DNA from: Filosporella fistucella
Lineage: Eukaryota > Ascomycota > Leotiomycetes > Helotiales
Direction: 5' to 3'
NCBI GenBank assembly: GCA_030077755.1
Contig: JAQJZZ010000018.1
Location: 1,054,001-1,118,000 of the forward strand
Length of the DNA: 64,000 nt
Positions 33,435-44,230 of this stretch are shown here, in pieces. The notes under the pieces were generated by a model, which saw only the letters and a program-made list of their open reading frames with translations, ran no database searches and had not been told where the DNA came from. The first letter of the stretch is position 1, and every line of letters starts with the position of its first letter. The position numbers and the translations under genes are program-made.

Positions 33435-34352
33435 ATGGTCGCAGAGGTGGGTACAGATGATGCGCAAGAGCTCCGCTCTTTGCGCATTCATACGGGTATT
33501 AGGCGCACCAGCTAACAATTCTATAGATCAAACGTTACGTGAAGCTCGTCACTGAGCAGCGTAACATGTATGTGGAATCTCCTCGAAAGATCGAAAGCGA
33601 GTTCGTGGTGGGCTAACGAATATGTAGCGATAAACCGTCCGATATGGAAGGATTCCCAATGAAGAGCTGGAACATTGAGGTCTTCTTGCTCGATCAGAAC
33701 GAGAATGAGAAGCCGGCAAACTGCTTCACGAAGGTCGTGTATAATTTACATCCTTCCTTTGCCAATCCCGTACAAAGTAAGTTTTTAGTCCTGGAAGCGA
33801 ATGGGAAGTTGTTGATGGCTGGGAATAGCGTTCACAAGCCCTCCCTTTCGATGCGAAAACGAGGGTTGGGGTGAGTTTGACATGACGATTGATCTCTTCA
33901 CCACCGAGAAGGGAGGCAAGAACACAATCAACCATGATCTTAATTTCGCCAAGAATAGATACGAAGCCAAGCATCAAATTACCTTCAAGAACCCCTCCGC
34001 TAACCTAATCAACATCCTTCGGGAGACCGGTCCAGTGGGAGAGGAGAACGGAAAGAAGATCAAGAAGGAGCCGAAGCCAGGAAAGAAGAATGCAGTCGAT
34101 ATGGAGAAGCTGGCCGATGGCTTGGTCAAGTTGGGTGAGGATGATCTGTTGCATGTGGTACAGATGATTCATGACAACAAGTCGGACGATACATATACCA
34201 AGAATGATGTCGAGCGTATGTTTCCCGATCCCCCTATTCAATCCCTTTCTGACTCAATCGCAGAAGGCGAATTCCACGTCGATCTCTATACACTTCCCGA
34301 AGGACTCCTGAAGATGCTCTGGGATTTTGTCAATACCGCTGCTCGAGCCTAA
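33435..34352 (+). CDS. TAF14: YEATS-domain protein TAF14
   Basis: Acyl-lysine reader shared by TFIID, TFIIF, SWI/SNF, INO80 and NuA3 in yeast. Five exons (33435-33446, 33527-33567, 33628-33776, 33829-34215, 34264-34352) give 225 residues; the first exon encodes only Met-Val-Ala-Glu. The YEATS domain spans about residues 1-130: KPSDMEGFPMKSWNIEVFLL, VVYNLHPSFANPVQ, the acyl-pocket region after the third junction (TFTSPPFRCENEGWGEFDM) and DLFTTEKGGKNTINHDLNF. A Lys-rich linker follows, then the helical extra-terminal region (LVKLGEDDLLHVVQMIH and FHVDLYTLPEGLLKMLWDFV) that binds partner peptides. The last intron is 48 bp, in frame and free of stops, so a retained form would still be open. Confidence 0.94.
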
Positions 34353-35806
34353 GTTTCTTCCCTGGGTCTTGGTCGGGGGTGGAACAGGATCACATCTACT
34401 GTTCTTTTGTCTAGACAAGTTTCTCACCTCGTTTTTTGCTCAAGCATATAACGGGATGAGGATTCAAACCTCATGAAACTGACGGGTTTTCCTTACTGAA
34501 TTAGTCGATTGACGTTGGTTGGTTGGCGTTGGCAGCGACATAACGGAAATGGCATGGCATGGCATGTTTTTCTTCTTCCTTTTTTCTCTATTTCTTGCCT
34601 CTCTCCTTTTTCTTCTTGTCCTCAAAAGAGAAAATAAAAATTTCAGGCTGCTCCTCTGTCATTTTGCTTTTCAACACGTCTAGGAATGAAAGAATTAGGG
34701 ATGGATTTTTGCCCCTTGCTTTGCTCGACTTGGTAGCTACATGGCGTAATTATTTTTGCGAATTTGAGGGAAGGCTCTGGATGATTTGATGGGCTGATGA
34801 GCTGATGGCTTATGGGATGTGATGATGCTTAATTTGCTTGCTTGCTTGTTTGCCAAGGGGGGAAGCGAAAATAAAACTCATTCGGAGAAGGGAGCAGGGA
34901 ATGTATTTACGGGTATGGCAGGAAATTGATATTTCTGTTATGAGAGGCATTTGCTAGAATTAAAAGCTAGCTGTTTGTTCCTAGTCTGAATGTCTGGAGT
35001 GGTCTATGATTTGTGGAGAGTGGGGATACTACGTGGATTCTCTCCTTGCCGGGGTACACTTCACTTTGTGATTGTGAGTTGCATATGCAGCTGGTAATCT
35101 CAAAAGCACTGAGACGGGGTCATGGCCTCTACTACTATGTTTATGGACGTGAAGCTGTGATAGCGCGTGGTATATCTACCTACCTACACAGCGGCAGCGA
35201 GAATGACTATTTTGATGGGAGCTGTCCATACTAACAGCTCGAAGCGTTTTCTCCTCTGCTGGCTTTATGTAAAAGTTCAGCATTGCAGGAAACCAAGCTT
35301 CACGAAAGAGGTCTGGAGTTTGATTGAAGCTGCCCATCTAGTGGGCGGGCTGGTGACTTCTTGGTGGGTGTGTGCCGTGTTGCTCAGCAGCATTATGGCC
35401 CCAGTTCGTCTATATAAACTGCAGAAAGGTTTCCGGGTCTGGTTGTGGCCAGGGAGGAGAAATTGTTTTGGTAGTTTCCTACACTTGGTTTGAAAGCCCG
35501 AGCTTTGGGACCAGAAATTGTTTTGGGTAGATTCCTGCGCCTGATTTGAAGCCCGATTCATCAGGTCCGATTCTTCAGGAAGCTGGAGGCGGCCTTAATT
35601 TGGAGACCACTCGCTATATATATGTAGCCTGGGAGATGCCACGGGGTCAAGCATTGTCTCGGTGATGTAGGCGTTTGCCCAAGCTTGACATATCCTAATG
35701 TGGTTCGTGGGCGTCCTTCATGTTGCTGTTCCAGAATCGAGGGTGAATTGTAGGCTTGCTTGTACCGAAACCCTCGATATGATTAATTCTGTAGATGAAG
35801 GCCATT
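34353..35806. other. Intergenic, no gene supported
   Basis: About 1.45 kb between convergent genes. ORFs at 34559-34789, 35013-35234 and 35167-35493 (plus) and 35277-35561 (minus) have no domains. It contains the short direct repeat listed at 35458. Confidence 0.5.
35458..35555. repeat. Two-copy diverged direct repeat
   Basis: A segment of about 44 bp beginning AGAAATTGTTTTGG and ending GAAAGCCCGA at 35501 recurs at 35513-35555 with about eight differences and one net deletion. It is a local 55-bp-offset duplication in non-coding sequence. Confidence 0.8.
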
Positions 35807-36322
35807 TCATTCATCATCTCCAAAACTCAGCTTGATCTTCTTTCCTTTCTTCGCAGCAGGTTTGCCCTTGCCCTTCTCCACTTTCTTTCCTTCTGTCTTT
35901 TGCTTCTTTTCCCCAGAGCCGCTGTCAATAGCCTCATCGTCCTCGGCACCAACGACTTTGCCCATTTTTCTTTTCTTGATCCCTCCAATTGTAGCAACTT
36001 TTTCTTTTGCACCATCTCCCTTGGTAGCATCTTTGAGAGCACCGTCTCCTGATCCTGCATTCTCGGTATCCTTTCCTTGTGCCTCTTTCTCTTCCTCGGC
36101 TTCCCTGGCTTCCCACTCCCCCTTCGTCAACGTCTCTCCACTCTCCTCGTTGAAGTAGACTGGCTCATCTTCAGCATCCTCTTCCGCATTTCGTGCTTTC
36201 TTTGGCCGCGCAATTGAAAACTCGTGTCTCCCGTCGCTGTTGTTATTGTTGGCTTGTAGACGTGCGAGGAAGGGTGGAAGCGTGTTATCGTAATGCAGAT
36301 TCTTATTGGTGATTTTAGACAT
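35807..36322 (-). CDS. DUF4604 domain protein
   Basis: A single-exon gene of 171 residues. The N-terminus (SKITNKNLHYDNTLPPFLARLQAN) and the following GRHEFSIARPKKAR, DEPVYFNEESGETLTKGEWEARE segments match the layout I know for the eukaryotic DUF4604 family, small proteins of unknown function. The rest is very rich in Lys, Glu, Gly and Asp and ends in a basic patch (KPAAKKGKKIKLSF) with an acidic tip (GDDE). Nuclear or nucleolar location is a reasonable guess from composition. It is divergent from the mannosyltransferase gene. Confidence 0.8.
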   Translation of the reverse strand: MSKITNKNLHYDNTLPPFLARLQANNNNSDGRHEFSIARPKKARNAEEDAEDEPVYFNEESGETLTKGEWEAREAEEEKEAQGKDTENAGSGDGALKDATKGDGAKEKVATIGGIKKRKMGKVVGAEDDEAIDSGSGEKKQKTEGKKVEKGKGKPAAKKGKKIKLSFGDDE

Positions 36323-37289
36323 TTTGTTTTGCTGCTATTTTAACGTGTGTCACTGAATATGAGGCTCTTAATTTCCACGTGCTGAGTTATCATTGCCCAG
36401 TCTCAACGCTACTGTAGGCTACTGCGGCAGCTTGTTGACGACTAGGTGACGATGGGCAATTGCGCCGGGAACAATTTGATGTTGTCCTGAGGAGGAAGAG
36501 GGGTTTCTTAGGAGAATTTGGGTTTTCTTTGCTTGTTTTTTTCTTCTTGGATTGCTGAGATGTAGAATTCAGCCTCATCGACAATAAAATGCTGACATGC
36601 GATTTGAGGTTAGTGGATTTAAGCATGACGATGGAATTAGCAATCGGACAACGACCCAACACGTACTTCGTCTCCACATGGAGCTGGCTACACATGAGCT
36701 CACTCAGAAACTGCAATGTAGTGCGTGAACTGTCAGTAAATTATTATATCAAATACAAAGTCATTCTAAACAGTAAGATATCTTTTCTCAAGCTTTTAGG
36801 GGCAACGCCACATCTCTTTCTGTACAAACAGGGGGCGGTGACTGCCAAGGCATTTTTAACCGAAATATCTCACCTCCAACCAAAGGGTCTCCTATCACAG
36901 CCAAAAGTGTCCTCACAATCTTCAACACCGTCGGCCACGAAATCGACGACCTCTATCTGTCCCAGCTTCATTGAATGTCATAATCTATACCGACACGTCT
37001 CCCGCATCTTCGTGCTGAAGGCGGGACTCACAGCCTACGACGCGTCATCGCAAGCTGATTCTTCGTCGAGGACATCTCCTCCATCCACTCGTTACAAGCA
37101 ACGTCTAGATCTACCGATACGACCCCTTTGACACTTACTGTGTCTACTTCGATTCACTCTTGCGATTATCGATATCTTTTGTAATATCAACCACTGACAG
37201 CGTTCTTGATTGAACGTCGCGGGTCGAAAGCACCGATACCTGACCCCTATCACGAATTTTTCTCAGCGATCTAGACTGCCACCGCCTCA
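36323..37289. promoter_or_regulatory. Divergent intergenic region
   Basis: A 967-bp gap between the starts of the DUF4604 gene (minus) and the mannosyltransferase (plus). The ORFs at 36390-36716 (minus) and 36589-37131 (plus) have no domains. Both promoters should be here. Confidence 0.45.
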
Positions 37290-39007
37290 ATGGGGTTTGT
37301 ACAGAGAGTTATGAAGAGGCTGCCCTCGTCGCAGAACCTGCCAACGATGGATGAAGTCAAAACGAAGACCAAAGCTAGTTCAAGGCTGGCGTTCTTCCGG
37401 CGGCCACTGAGGTTAAAGGGGAACTCGAGCATTTCCATACCGCTGGGAGTAGTTTTATTGTTTCCGTGTATTGTTGTTGTATTGATTTTGGTGCTATTTG
37501 TTCGACATCCTAAATCAGGAGTCGGCATCTTAATGCCTGCTGGAGCACCGCCAGCTATCAGGTATGCCAAGCTTCGATATTGATGTTGGGAAGATAGGCT
37601 AATATATGTTCTCTACGTAGGAAAATCAGTGAAGAACACGACAAAGTATTTGTGACTGGATGTCAGGAACCAGATACGTCGAAACCAAGAGCGAACGCAG
37701 CATTCGTGGTACTGGCAAGGAATAAGGAGCTGGATGGTGTAATCCAGTCTGTCAAGTCTATCGAGCGTCACTTCAACAGATGGTATCATTACCCATATGT
37801 CTTCCTAAACGATGCGGAGTTCAACTCGACATTCAAGGAGACCATCACGAATTATACCAGTGCTCCTGTGGAATTTGGAACGATTGACCCTAAGATGTGG
37901 GGATTCCCAGAATGGATTGATCCCAAGGTCGCAAAGGAAGGTATCGCTAAGCAGGGAGATGCTGCTATCATGTACGGTGGTATGGAGAGTTATCACGCCA
38001 TGTGCAGGTTCTACTCGGGGTATGTACAGCTCATTTCGAAGGATAACATGGTACTGACGGAATAGATTCTTTTACAAGCATGAGCTTCTAGCCAAGTATG
38101 AATGGTACTGGCGACTGGAGCCGGAGATCAAGTATTTCTGCGATATCACATAGTATGTTACGGAGTTTCCCTTCAAAGGCTTATACTAACTCGAGTAGTG
38201 ATCCTTTCCTCAAGATGATCGAATCAAACAAGACATACGGATTCACAATCGCGGTCAAGGAATTGAAGGAAACTGTACCAAACATCTTCCGTTACGCTTC
38301 TGCATACAAGAGAGTCAACAACTTGACTTCACAAGGTCTGTGGGAAATGTTTGTCGAGCCTCAACCAGAGGAACCAAAGGAGGTTCCCGAAGACGACCCT
38401 CATTACAAACAACCCCTCCCAGAAGAAATTCTCCGAGGCGATCCTTCCCGCGCTTCTCTACCTGATATCGACCCCGAAGCAATGGAGGGAGAGAAATACA
38501 ACATGTGCCATTTCTGGTCAAATTTTGAAATCGCTAGACTCAGTTGGTTTAGGAGTAAGGAGTATGAAGATTTCTTCCAGATGATGGATCGAAGTGGAGG
38601 ATTCTGGATGGAAAGAGTTAGTCTGCCTTCAATCAAATTTCTGATTTCTGCTAATATATATCCAGTGGGGTGACGCTCCTATCCATTCTCTCGCGGCGGG
38701 AGCTCTCCTTGCTCCCCGAGATATTCATTACTTCCGTGACTTTGGTTATAGACACACTACCATCCAGCATTGCCCAGCCAATGCTCCAGCACGTCAAATG
38801 CCTCGGCAGCCATTCCTAGAGTCGACTACCTTGGACGAAAAGAAACGGAAAGAAGAAGATGAGTACTGGGATTCTTGGGATGCAGTAAAAGAGAATGGTG
38901 TAGGATGCAGATGTAGATGTGATACAGACATAGTAGATGTAGAAGGCAAGCAGGGGTCTTGCTTAGCTGAATGGGTGGATGTAGCCGGTGGATGGGCAAG
39001 CCCTTGA
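37290..39007 (+). CDS. Alpha-1,2-mannosyltransferase, KTR/MNT (GT15) family
   Basis: Golgi type II glycosyltransferase that adds alpha-1,2-linked mannose from GDP-mannose to O- and/or N-glycans. Five exons (37290-37561, 37621-38019, 38066-38152, 38199-38616, 38666-39007) give 505 residues; introns 46-59 bp. A basic cytosolic stub precedes one transmembrane anchor at about 50-71. GT15 hallmarks follow: FVVLARNKELDGVIQSVKSIE, YPYVFLNDAEF, AIMYGGMESYHAMCRFYSGFF, the nucleotide and metal region YFCDITYDPF (247-256, split by an intron), YGFTIAVKE, the NMCHFWSNFEI motif and WGDAPIHS (393-400). An acidic, Pro-rich insert (EEPKEVPEDDPHY) lies at about residues 307-350. The C-terminus carries a Cys cluster (GCRCRCDTD, GSC) after the catalytic core. 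The KTR/MNT subclass cannot be fixed by eye. Confidence 0.93.
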
Positions 39008-40697
39008 TATATATTGCACAATACGGCTTGATCGATGTGGAATATAGGGTAGCGATGCCTCCGCCCTTCCCCAGTCAGAGGAGAGGGCGTGCATTAATGA
39101 GAGTTGGGAAAGACGGGACCCAAACTTGTATTCATGGGCCAGATGCATTGTGGCGTTACAGGATTGGGCAGTACTATATGGAAATGTGAAAATATTCTGA
39201 TCATTTGTTTTCCAGTTATATAGAATCTCCTTGAGATGTTGTGATACTGAGACTTTTATATAAGTGGGTCAAGTATCAACTGACTTAGCATGATTGTCTC
39301 TGAATCCTCCATTATTTCAGCACTCTTCTTGGTCTTCTGCTGACTGTGGTATGATGTCGACAGGCTGAGGTTGCAAACATCCGCCGACTGAACCGGCAGT
39401 TGTCGACATATCAGACCAAAATTATATTCTATTACATACATACATCTATAGTCTTCGAATCTTCAAGACTAAGCAATTGTAGAAGTCCTAAAAGCAGGAA
39501 CTGATATTCAGATGAAGATATTGAGCATAACTCCACGTGATAGATGCATCTTCCCGTCACCGGAAGTGATTCGAGTGATCCGAATGGCTGGTGGTAGTTG
39601 AGCGAATGAGCCGACCAACAAACGAAAAACGATAATTCGATGTCAACCTCCTTTTTCCTTTACCACACTCACACTTCCTCTTCCCATCTAAACTCTCTTC
39701 TTGTACTGTTGAACAATGCCTTTTGCTGCCATCACCTTCAAAGACAGAAGTGAAGCAGAAGCTTATCTGCCAATCATGAGCTCATCCGGAAACAGCCATA
39801 TTGAGGGACCGGTGCAAGACCCATTTATGGCAGCTAATCCCAAAACAAAGCCGCGGGATGTCGTCGACTCGCGAGTAAAACCAACTCCAAGCCACCACGA
39901 TCATTTTGTCTGCGATCGAAGAGTATGCGATTCACTTGAACCGTATCATCTGCGAGGCATGCAGGTTCTCTATACTGCACAGGTCTGATATATTTCTGAT
40001 TAATATAACATGATGAGAAATCAGCAACAGCTGACACCTCAATTCATGAATTTCTCTTTCATTCGCTTAGCGCCTTCCTCTTTGCAGGTATCCAACAAGG
40101 TGTTTGATTGTCACTTTTTCGCAGACGGACAATGCAAAGCCAGAGTAATGCCCCTCCCCTTCATTCCAGTTGCCCTGCACTTCCTTTATGATTTCTATTG
40201 TTTTCGTCATCAATGTGCACATCCTACGAATTCCTAAATCCTCAATATAGTGCACTGACACAAATCGAATTCACTTGGATTTTGATGATTCAGAGTAATA
40301 TTCAGCTTGATGCACAGGTGTGATTGTATCGAGATAGCGGGGGATGTTAGAGTCAGCAGAACGCCATACCCTCCTACCTCACAAGGTACTCAACTTTCCT
40401 TCTTCCGATCCAGATCACTCTTCTTCTCCATATTCACTACATACTAACACAACCGTCAACTTATAGTCCCGGCACCTCGACAAATCTAAACCTTCGTTCC
40501 GTCCGGAAATCGTTGCCATCAAGGGTCTCCAACCTGCAATACCGATATCGTCCTCCCAGCTGTCCGTCCTCGAGAATCCCATTGTTCAAACTCGATATTT
40601 ACTGTTGATAAGACGGCAAACCTTCTTCAGACCACGACCGGCATTGAGGAGCAAAACCACTTTAGATACATGATTGGACCATACGAGGAGGAACATC
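39008..40697. other. Intergenic, mostly unassigned
   Basis: About 1.7 kb upstream of the ZIP gene. It contains one weak small-ORF candidate (39716-39988), preceded by a CT-rich tract. The 200 bp before 40698 may be leader, or may hide a small upstream exon. No repeat or RNA gene seen. Confidence 0.45.
39716..39988 (+). CDS. Possible small ORF, 90 residues
   Basis: Starts at an ATG directly after a pyrimidine-rich stretch (CTCTTCTTG, ACA before ATG), which is promoter-like, and reads 90 residues without a recognised domain; it is hydrophilic with four His. It could be a short gene, an upstream exon or chance. Low confidence. Confidence 0.22.
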   Translation: MPFAAITFKDRSEAEAYLPIMSSSGNSHIEGPVQDPFMAANPKTKPRDVVDSRVKPTPSHHDHFVCDRRVCDSLEPYHLRGMQVLYTAQV

Positions 40698-42185
40698 ATG
40701 ACACCCTACACTGTGGAGGTAGACTGCAATGAGCCAAATGGTTATGATGGCCGATTAGGGCTTAGGATATCTTCTGTTTTTGTGATTGGGTTTGGGTCGA
40801 TGCTAGGTATGCTGCAGATTACCTTCCGACGTCTGAACAATGCACAGGGTCAACAACTAATCATGTCACTCATACAGGCGCGTTACTTCCCATTGCTCTG
40901 GCACGGACGAAGCGTATGCATGTTTCCCCGCTAGCATTCTTCATCACGAAATACTTTGGGTCCGGGGTTATCATTGCTACGGCTTTCATACATGTACGTC
41001 TACATAACAATCCTGTGGAATAAAACATTAAGATATCCTACTTGAAAACTTGAATCTAATGGATCGAACAAATGTACTAACGATACCAGCTTATGGCCCC
41101 TGCAACCGAAGCTCTACAATCACCATGTCTCACCGGTACCATCGCCAATTACAGTTGGGCAGAAGGCATCGCCCTGATGACAGTCTTTACAATGTTCTTC
41201 ATAGAGCTCATGGCATCTCGATTTGAACTCTTTGGAGGCCACAGTCACGACACTGAGGTCATTGACCCAGCAAAGGATTTATTACGTGACACTGAGAAGC
41301 GAGGCGATTCCGAAAGTACTCTCAAGAAAGGTATGAATCATTCCAAAGTTCTGGCACTCCATGAATCATTCAAGAGCATGCCCTGTACTTTTGTACGGCA
41401 GGAATTTTCGGATCATCATTATTGAATTATGATTTGTGACTTGAATCGGCTGCTAACAATTCTCAGTTCCATCTAAGAAGGGGCATTTGCACAGCCATGA
41501 GGATGCACCCACTAGTGTATCAGCAACATCACCTTCGATCATTACTGATGTATTCGAAAGCAATGGTGAGGGAGAATCTACCAGGGTGCATTCCCACTCA
41601 ATTATCCCCGGTAGAGAGGACGACTTCAGCTATCCTCCAGGAGGCGAAGATCACCTCGGCCACCAACGGGAGCACGACGTCGATGACGACCATTTCGCAG
41701 CGCAAATGACTGCTATATTTATCCTCGAGTTTGGAGTCATTTTCCACTCGATATTCATCGGCCTTACGCTTGCTGTCGCAGGTGACAACTTTGTTGTCCT
41801 TTATATTGTGCTTGCATTTCACCAGACTTTTGAAGGACTTGGTCTGGGGTCTCGACTGGCGACTATTCCATGGCCTAAGAAAAAAGGTTGGATGCCATGG
41901 GTGCTGGGCGGTGCATTTGGCATCACGACACCTATTGCCATTGCGATTGGCTTGGCTGTCCAAAATAGCTTTGTTGCTGGCAGCAATACTACACTCATCG
42001 TTCAGGGAGTTTTCGATGCGATAAGTGCTGGAATATTGATCTATACTGGATTGGTGGAGCTGATGGCTCACGAATTTATGTTTAACCCGGAGATGCGGAA
42101 AGGTTCTATCAAGATGATGCTCTTTGCATTTTTCTGTATGGTTCTGGGGGCCGGAATTATGGCTCTCCTTGGAAGATGGGCTTGA
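40698..42185 (+). CDS. ZIP-family zinc transporter (Zrt type)
   Basis: Plasma-membrane importer of Zn2+ (ZIP/SLC39 fold). Exons 40698-40806, 40878-40993, 41090-41330 and 41467-42185 give 394 residues. After a short N-terminus with the YDGRLGLRISSVFVI opening typical of fungal Zrt proteins come TM segments FGSGVIIATAFIHL and WAEGIALMTVFTMFFIELM. A long His-rich cytosolic loop (GHLHSHEDA, VHSHS, DHLGHQREHDVDDDHF, about residues 160-232) follows, then the signature TM4/TM5 pair VIFHSIFIGLTLAV and AFHQTFEGLGLGSR that supplies the metal ligands, and three further helices ending GAGIMALLGRWA. Introns are longer than most here (71, 96, 136 bp). Zinc is the likely substrate by family. Confidence 0.94.
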
Positions 42186-44230
42186 AGAATGAAAGCATGA
42201 TTGGAATACTTCACGACTTTCGTTGAAATCATACCGAGAGTTTTGTATATCAGGATTAGAAGAATGGCAGAGAAACTGCTTAGACATGGGGCCGAGGGTA
42301 TTAGATGACAATGAAGAAGAATTTGAGCCTGGAGAGGAACATGAATAATGTCGATACGATGGTTTGGTGAAGGGTGTTGGAGATGCGAACAATTGGCATT
42401 ACACTTTGTGTAATTATTTACTTCGAGAGGAGAATACTGTGGCATGATCTCAGGCTTTGTGCCACATTCATTGAAACATACTAAAGTGGTGATCTTATTA
42501 GCAAGACTTTCGTAAATTCAAATCGGTCTTAGTGTTCCGTCTGGGATTGATGCTTTACTCTTACTCCGCTTACTCTATTCTTCGGGTACTTGTTCCCTCT
42601 CTTTTCAACGGACAATTCCACATTTCTAACATCTTATTCTTCTTTTGGACAATTTTATACTTCTCATACTACACTTTTCTTGGGATAATCCAATTGGTCA
42701 CTTCTCAATCAAGATTTGGCACTTCTGGCACCTTGAAAATTTCCCACAAGTTCTAAGAGAACTTATGTTCTTTCACTATACTAGGGATAGCAGGAGCATA
42801 TGTACAGTACCTGCCCACTATTCCAATTCTCTTAGAGTGTATTCAAGTGAAGATATCCTCATCTTTTGTCCTAGGAATACTATAGAAGCTAAGTAGAGCT
42901 GGAATATATCAAAATCCTCTGGATATTCAAACAAATTTTTGAATGAATACAATCTCTAATTTTCACTTCACTTTCAACCTCAACTGGAAGCCAAAACCAA
43001 AGTGGCAGGTTCTATTTTATATTCTTTTATCCTTGTACAAACGAATTCGAAAGGATGATTTCTCTAGATTTCCAATTTTGCACACTTTTGATCCATTCAC
43101 TTCTTAAGTTCAGCGCCTTCACGCCTAAGGCGCAAATATACGCCTGGTCCGTGGGTATATCTCTTCGTCGACGTATAAAGCGAGTCAATACTACCTCTTT
43201 CTCTTGCATCATTATAACCTTGGTTAGAATTACAGAAGGCCCAAACTTAGGAGGCATATACGAGATATTTTACTTATAGTGAGTGCTTATCTCTCATATC
43301 TTACTTATATTGGGAGTTTTGAGTTTTGATCTGAAGCAAGTTTAGATGTGGTTTCGAGGTTTGCTTTGATACTGAAATAAACTTTCGTCAGATTTCTGGA
43401 ATTGTCGCCGTGGTAACTGTTGAGTGGAGTAGGAAGATGGGACGATATTAAGTGATACTAGTGAAGTATCTCAATTCGGTACAATAATAAGGGCAGATAT
43501 TTTTCCAGGTTGTAATGCGAAAAATGCTCTATTCGTGTTAGGTGAAGTATATTTGAACTTTTTGCTTCAGCATTTGTGTATTCTACACTCATTTGTGTAT
43601 TTTATACCAAATATACAGCCACCTTCTATGCATGATATACCTTAAAAAGGTGCTCAAGACAGCTTCCATATCAACTTTGCCCTGGATCTCGATCCTGCAA
43701 ATTTCCCACGTGCATAACTTCATAACCGCAAACCCCCCGAGCAATTGAATTACAAATTCAACCACATTCCCTTTCATAACCTCTCTTTCCGCCTCCCAAG
43801 CCCAAGCAATTCCAACCTGTTACACCTGTACATCTCTCAACGCATGCCAATCTTGCACGAAGAGCGTAGCACACAAACCCTTACCAACTTCCATGGATAA
43901 TCAAAACACGCTCTAAGTCGTACCGCCACCAGGCTGAAGCGTCGTCGTTACTCAAGAAAAGGGGTGCCGAGTCTGCTAGCTAGACTGGGAAATTTTGTGC
44001 TACGGGAATAGGGACAACGCCTAATAGAGTGATTTTTGTGTGGTTCGTGGGGAAGGAAACTGTTCTGTTTAGACAGGTAGTGGCAGTGAACGAGACGAGG
44101 CAAACCTGTTTTTGCGTGACCTTTGTTTACTTGAGGGCAGAGTTTCCAAAACTCTTCGTCTTTTGTTTTCTTCCTTTCTGTGTGTATCAGCGACAAAGCA
44201 GAGGTGGTTAAGCTCTTCCTACCTCGTACA
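42186..44230. other. AT-rich gene-poor stretch
   Basis: About 2 kb visibly richer in A/T than its surroundings, especially 42480-43620, with many runs of TTT/AAA and no domain-bearing ORF. A short direct repeat (ATTTGTGTATT, twice) is at about 43571-43600. I see no transposon ends or coding remnants. The final 200 bp is the promoter of the next gene. Confidence 0.5.

Noticed and set aside
35832..36158. Plus-strand 108-residue ORF over the DUF4604 gene
   Set aside because: Antisense of a Lys/Glu-rich frame; the minus strand matches a known family from ATG to stop.
41598..42392. 264-residue minus-strand ORF over the ZIP gene
   Set aside because: The plus strand has the complete ZIP protein with conserved helices; the antisense frame has no domain.
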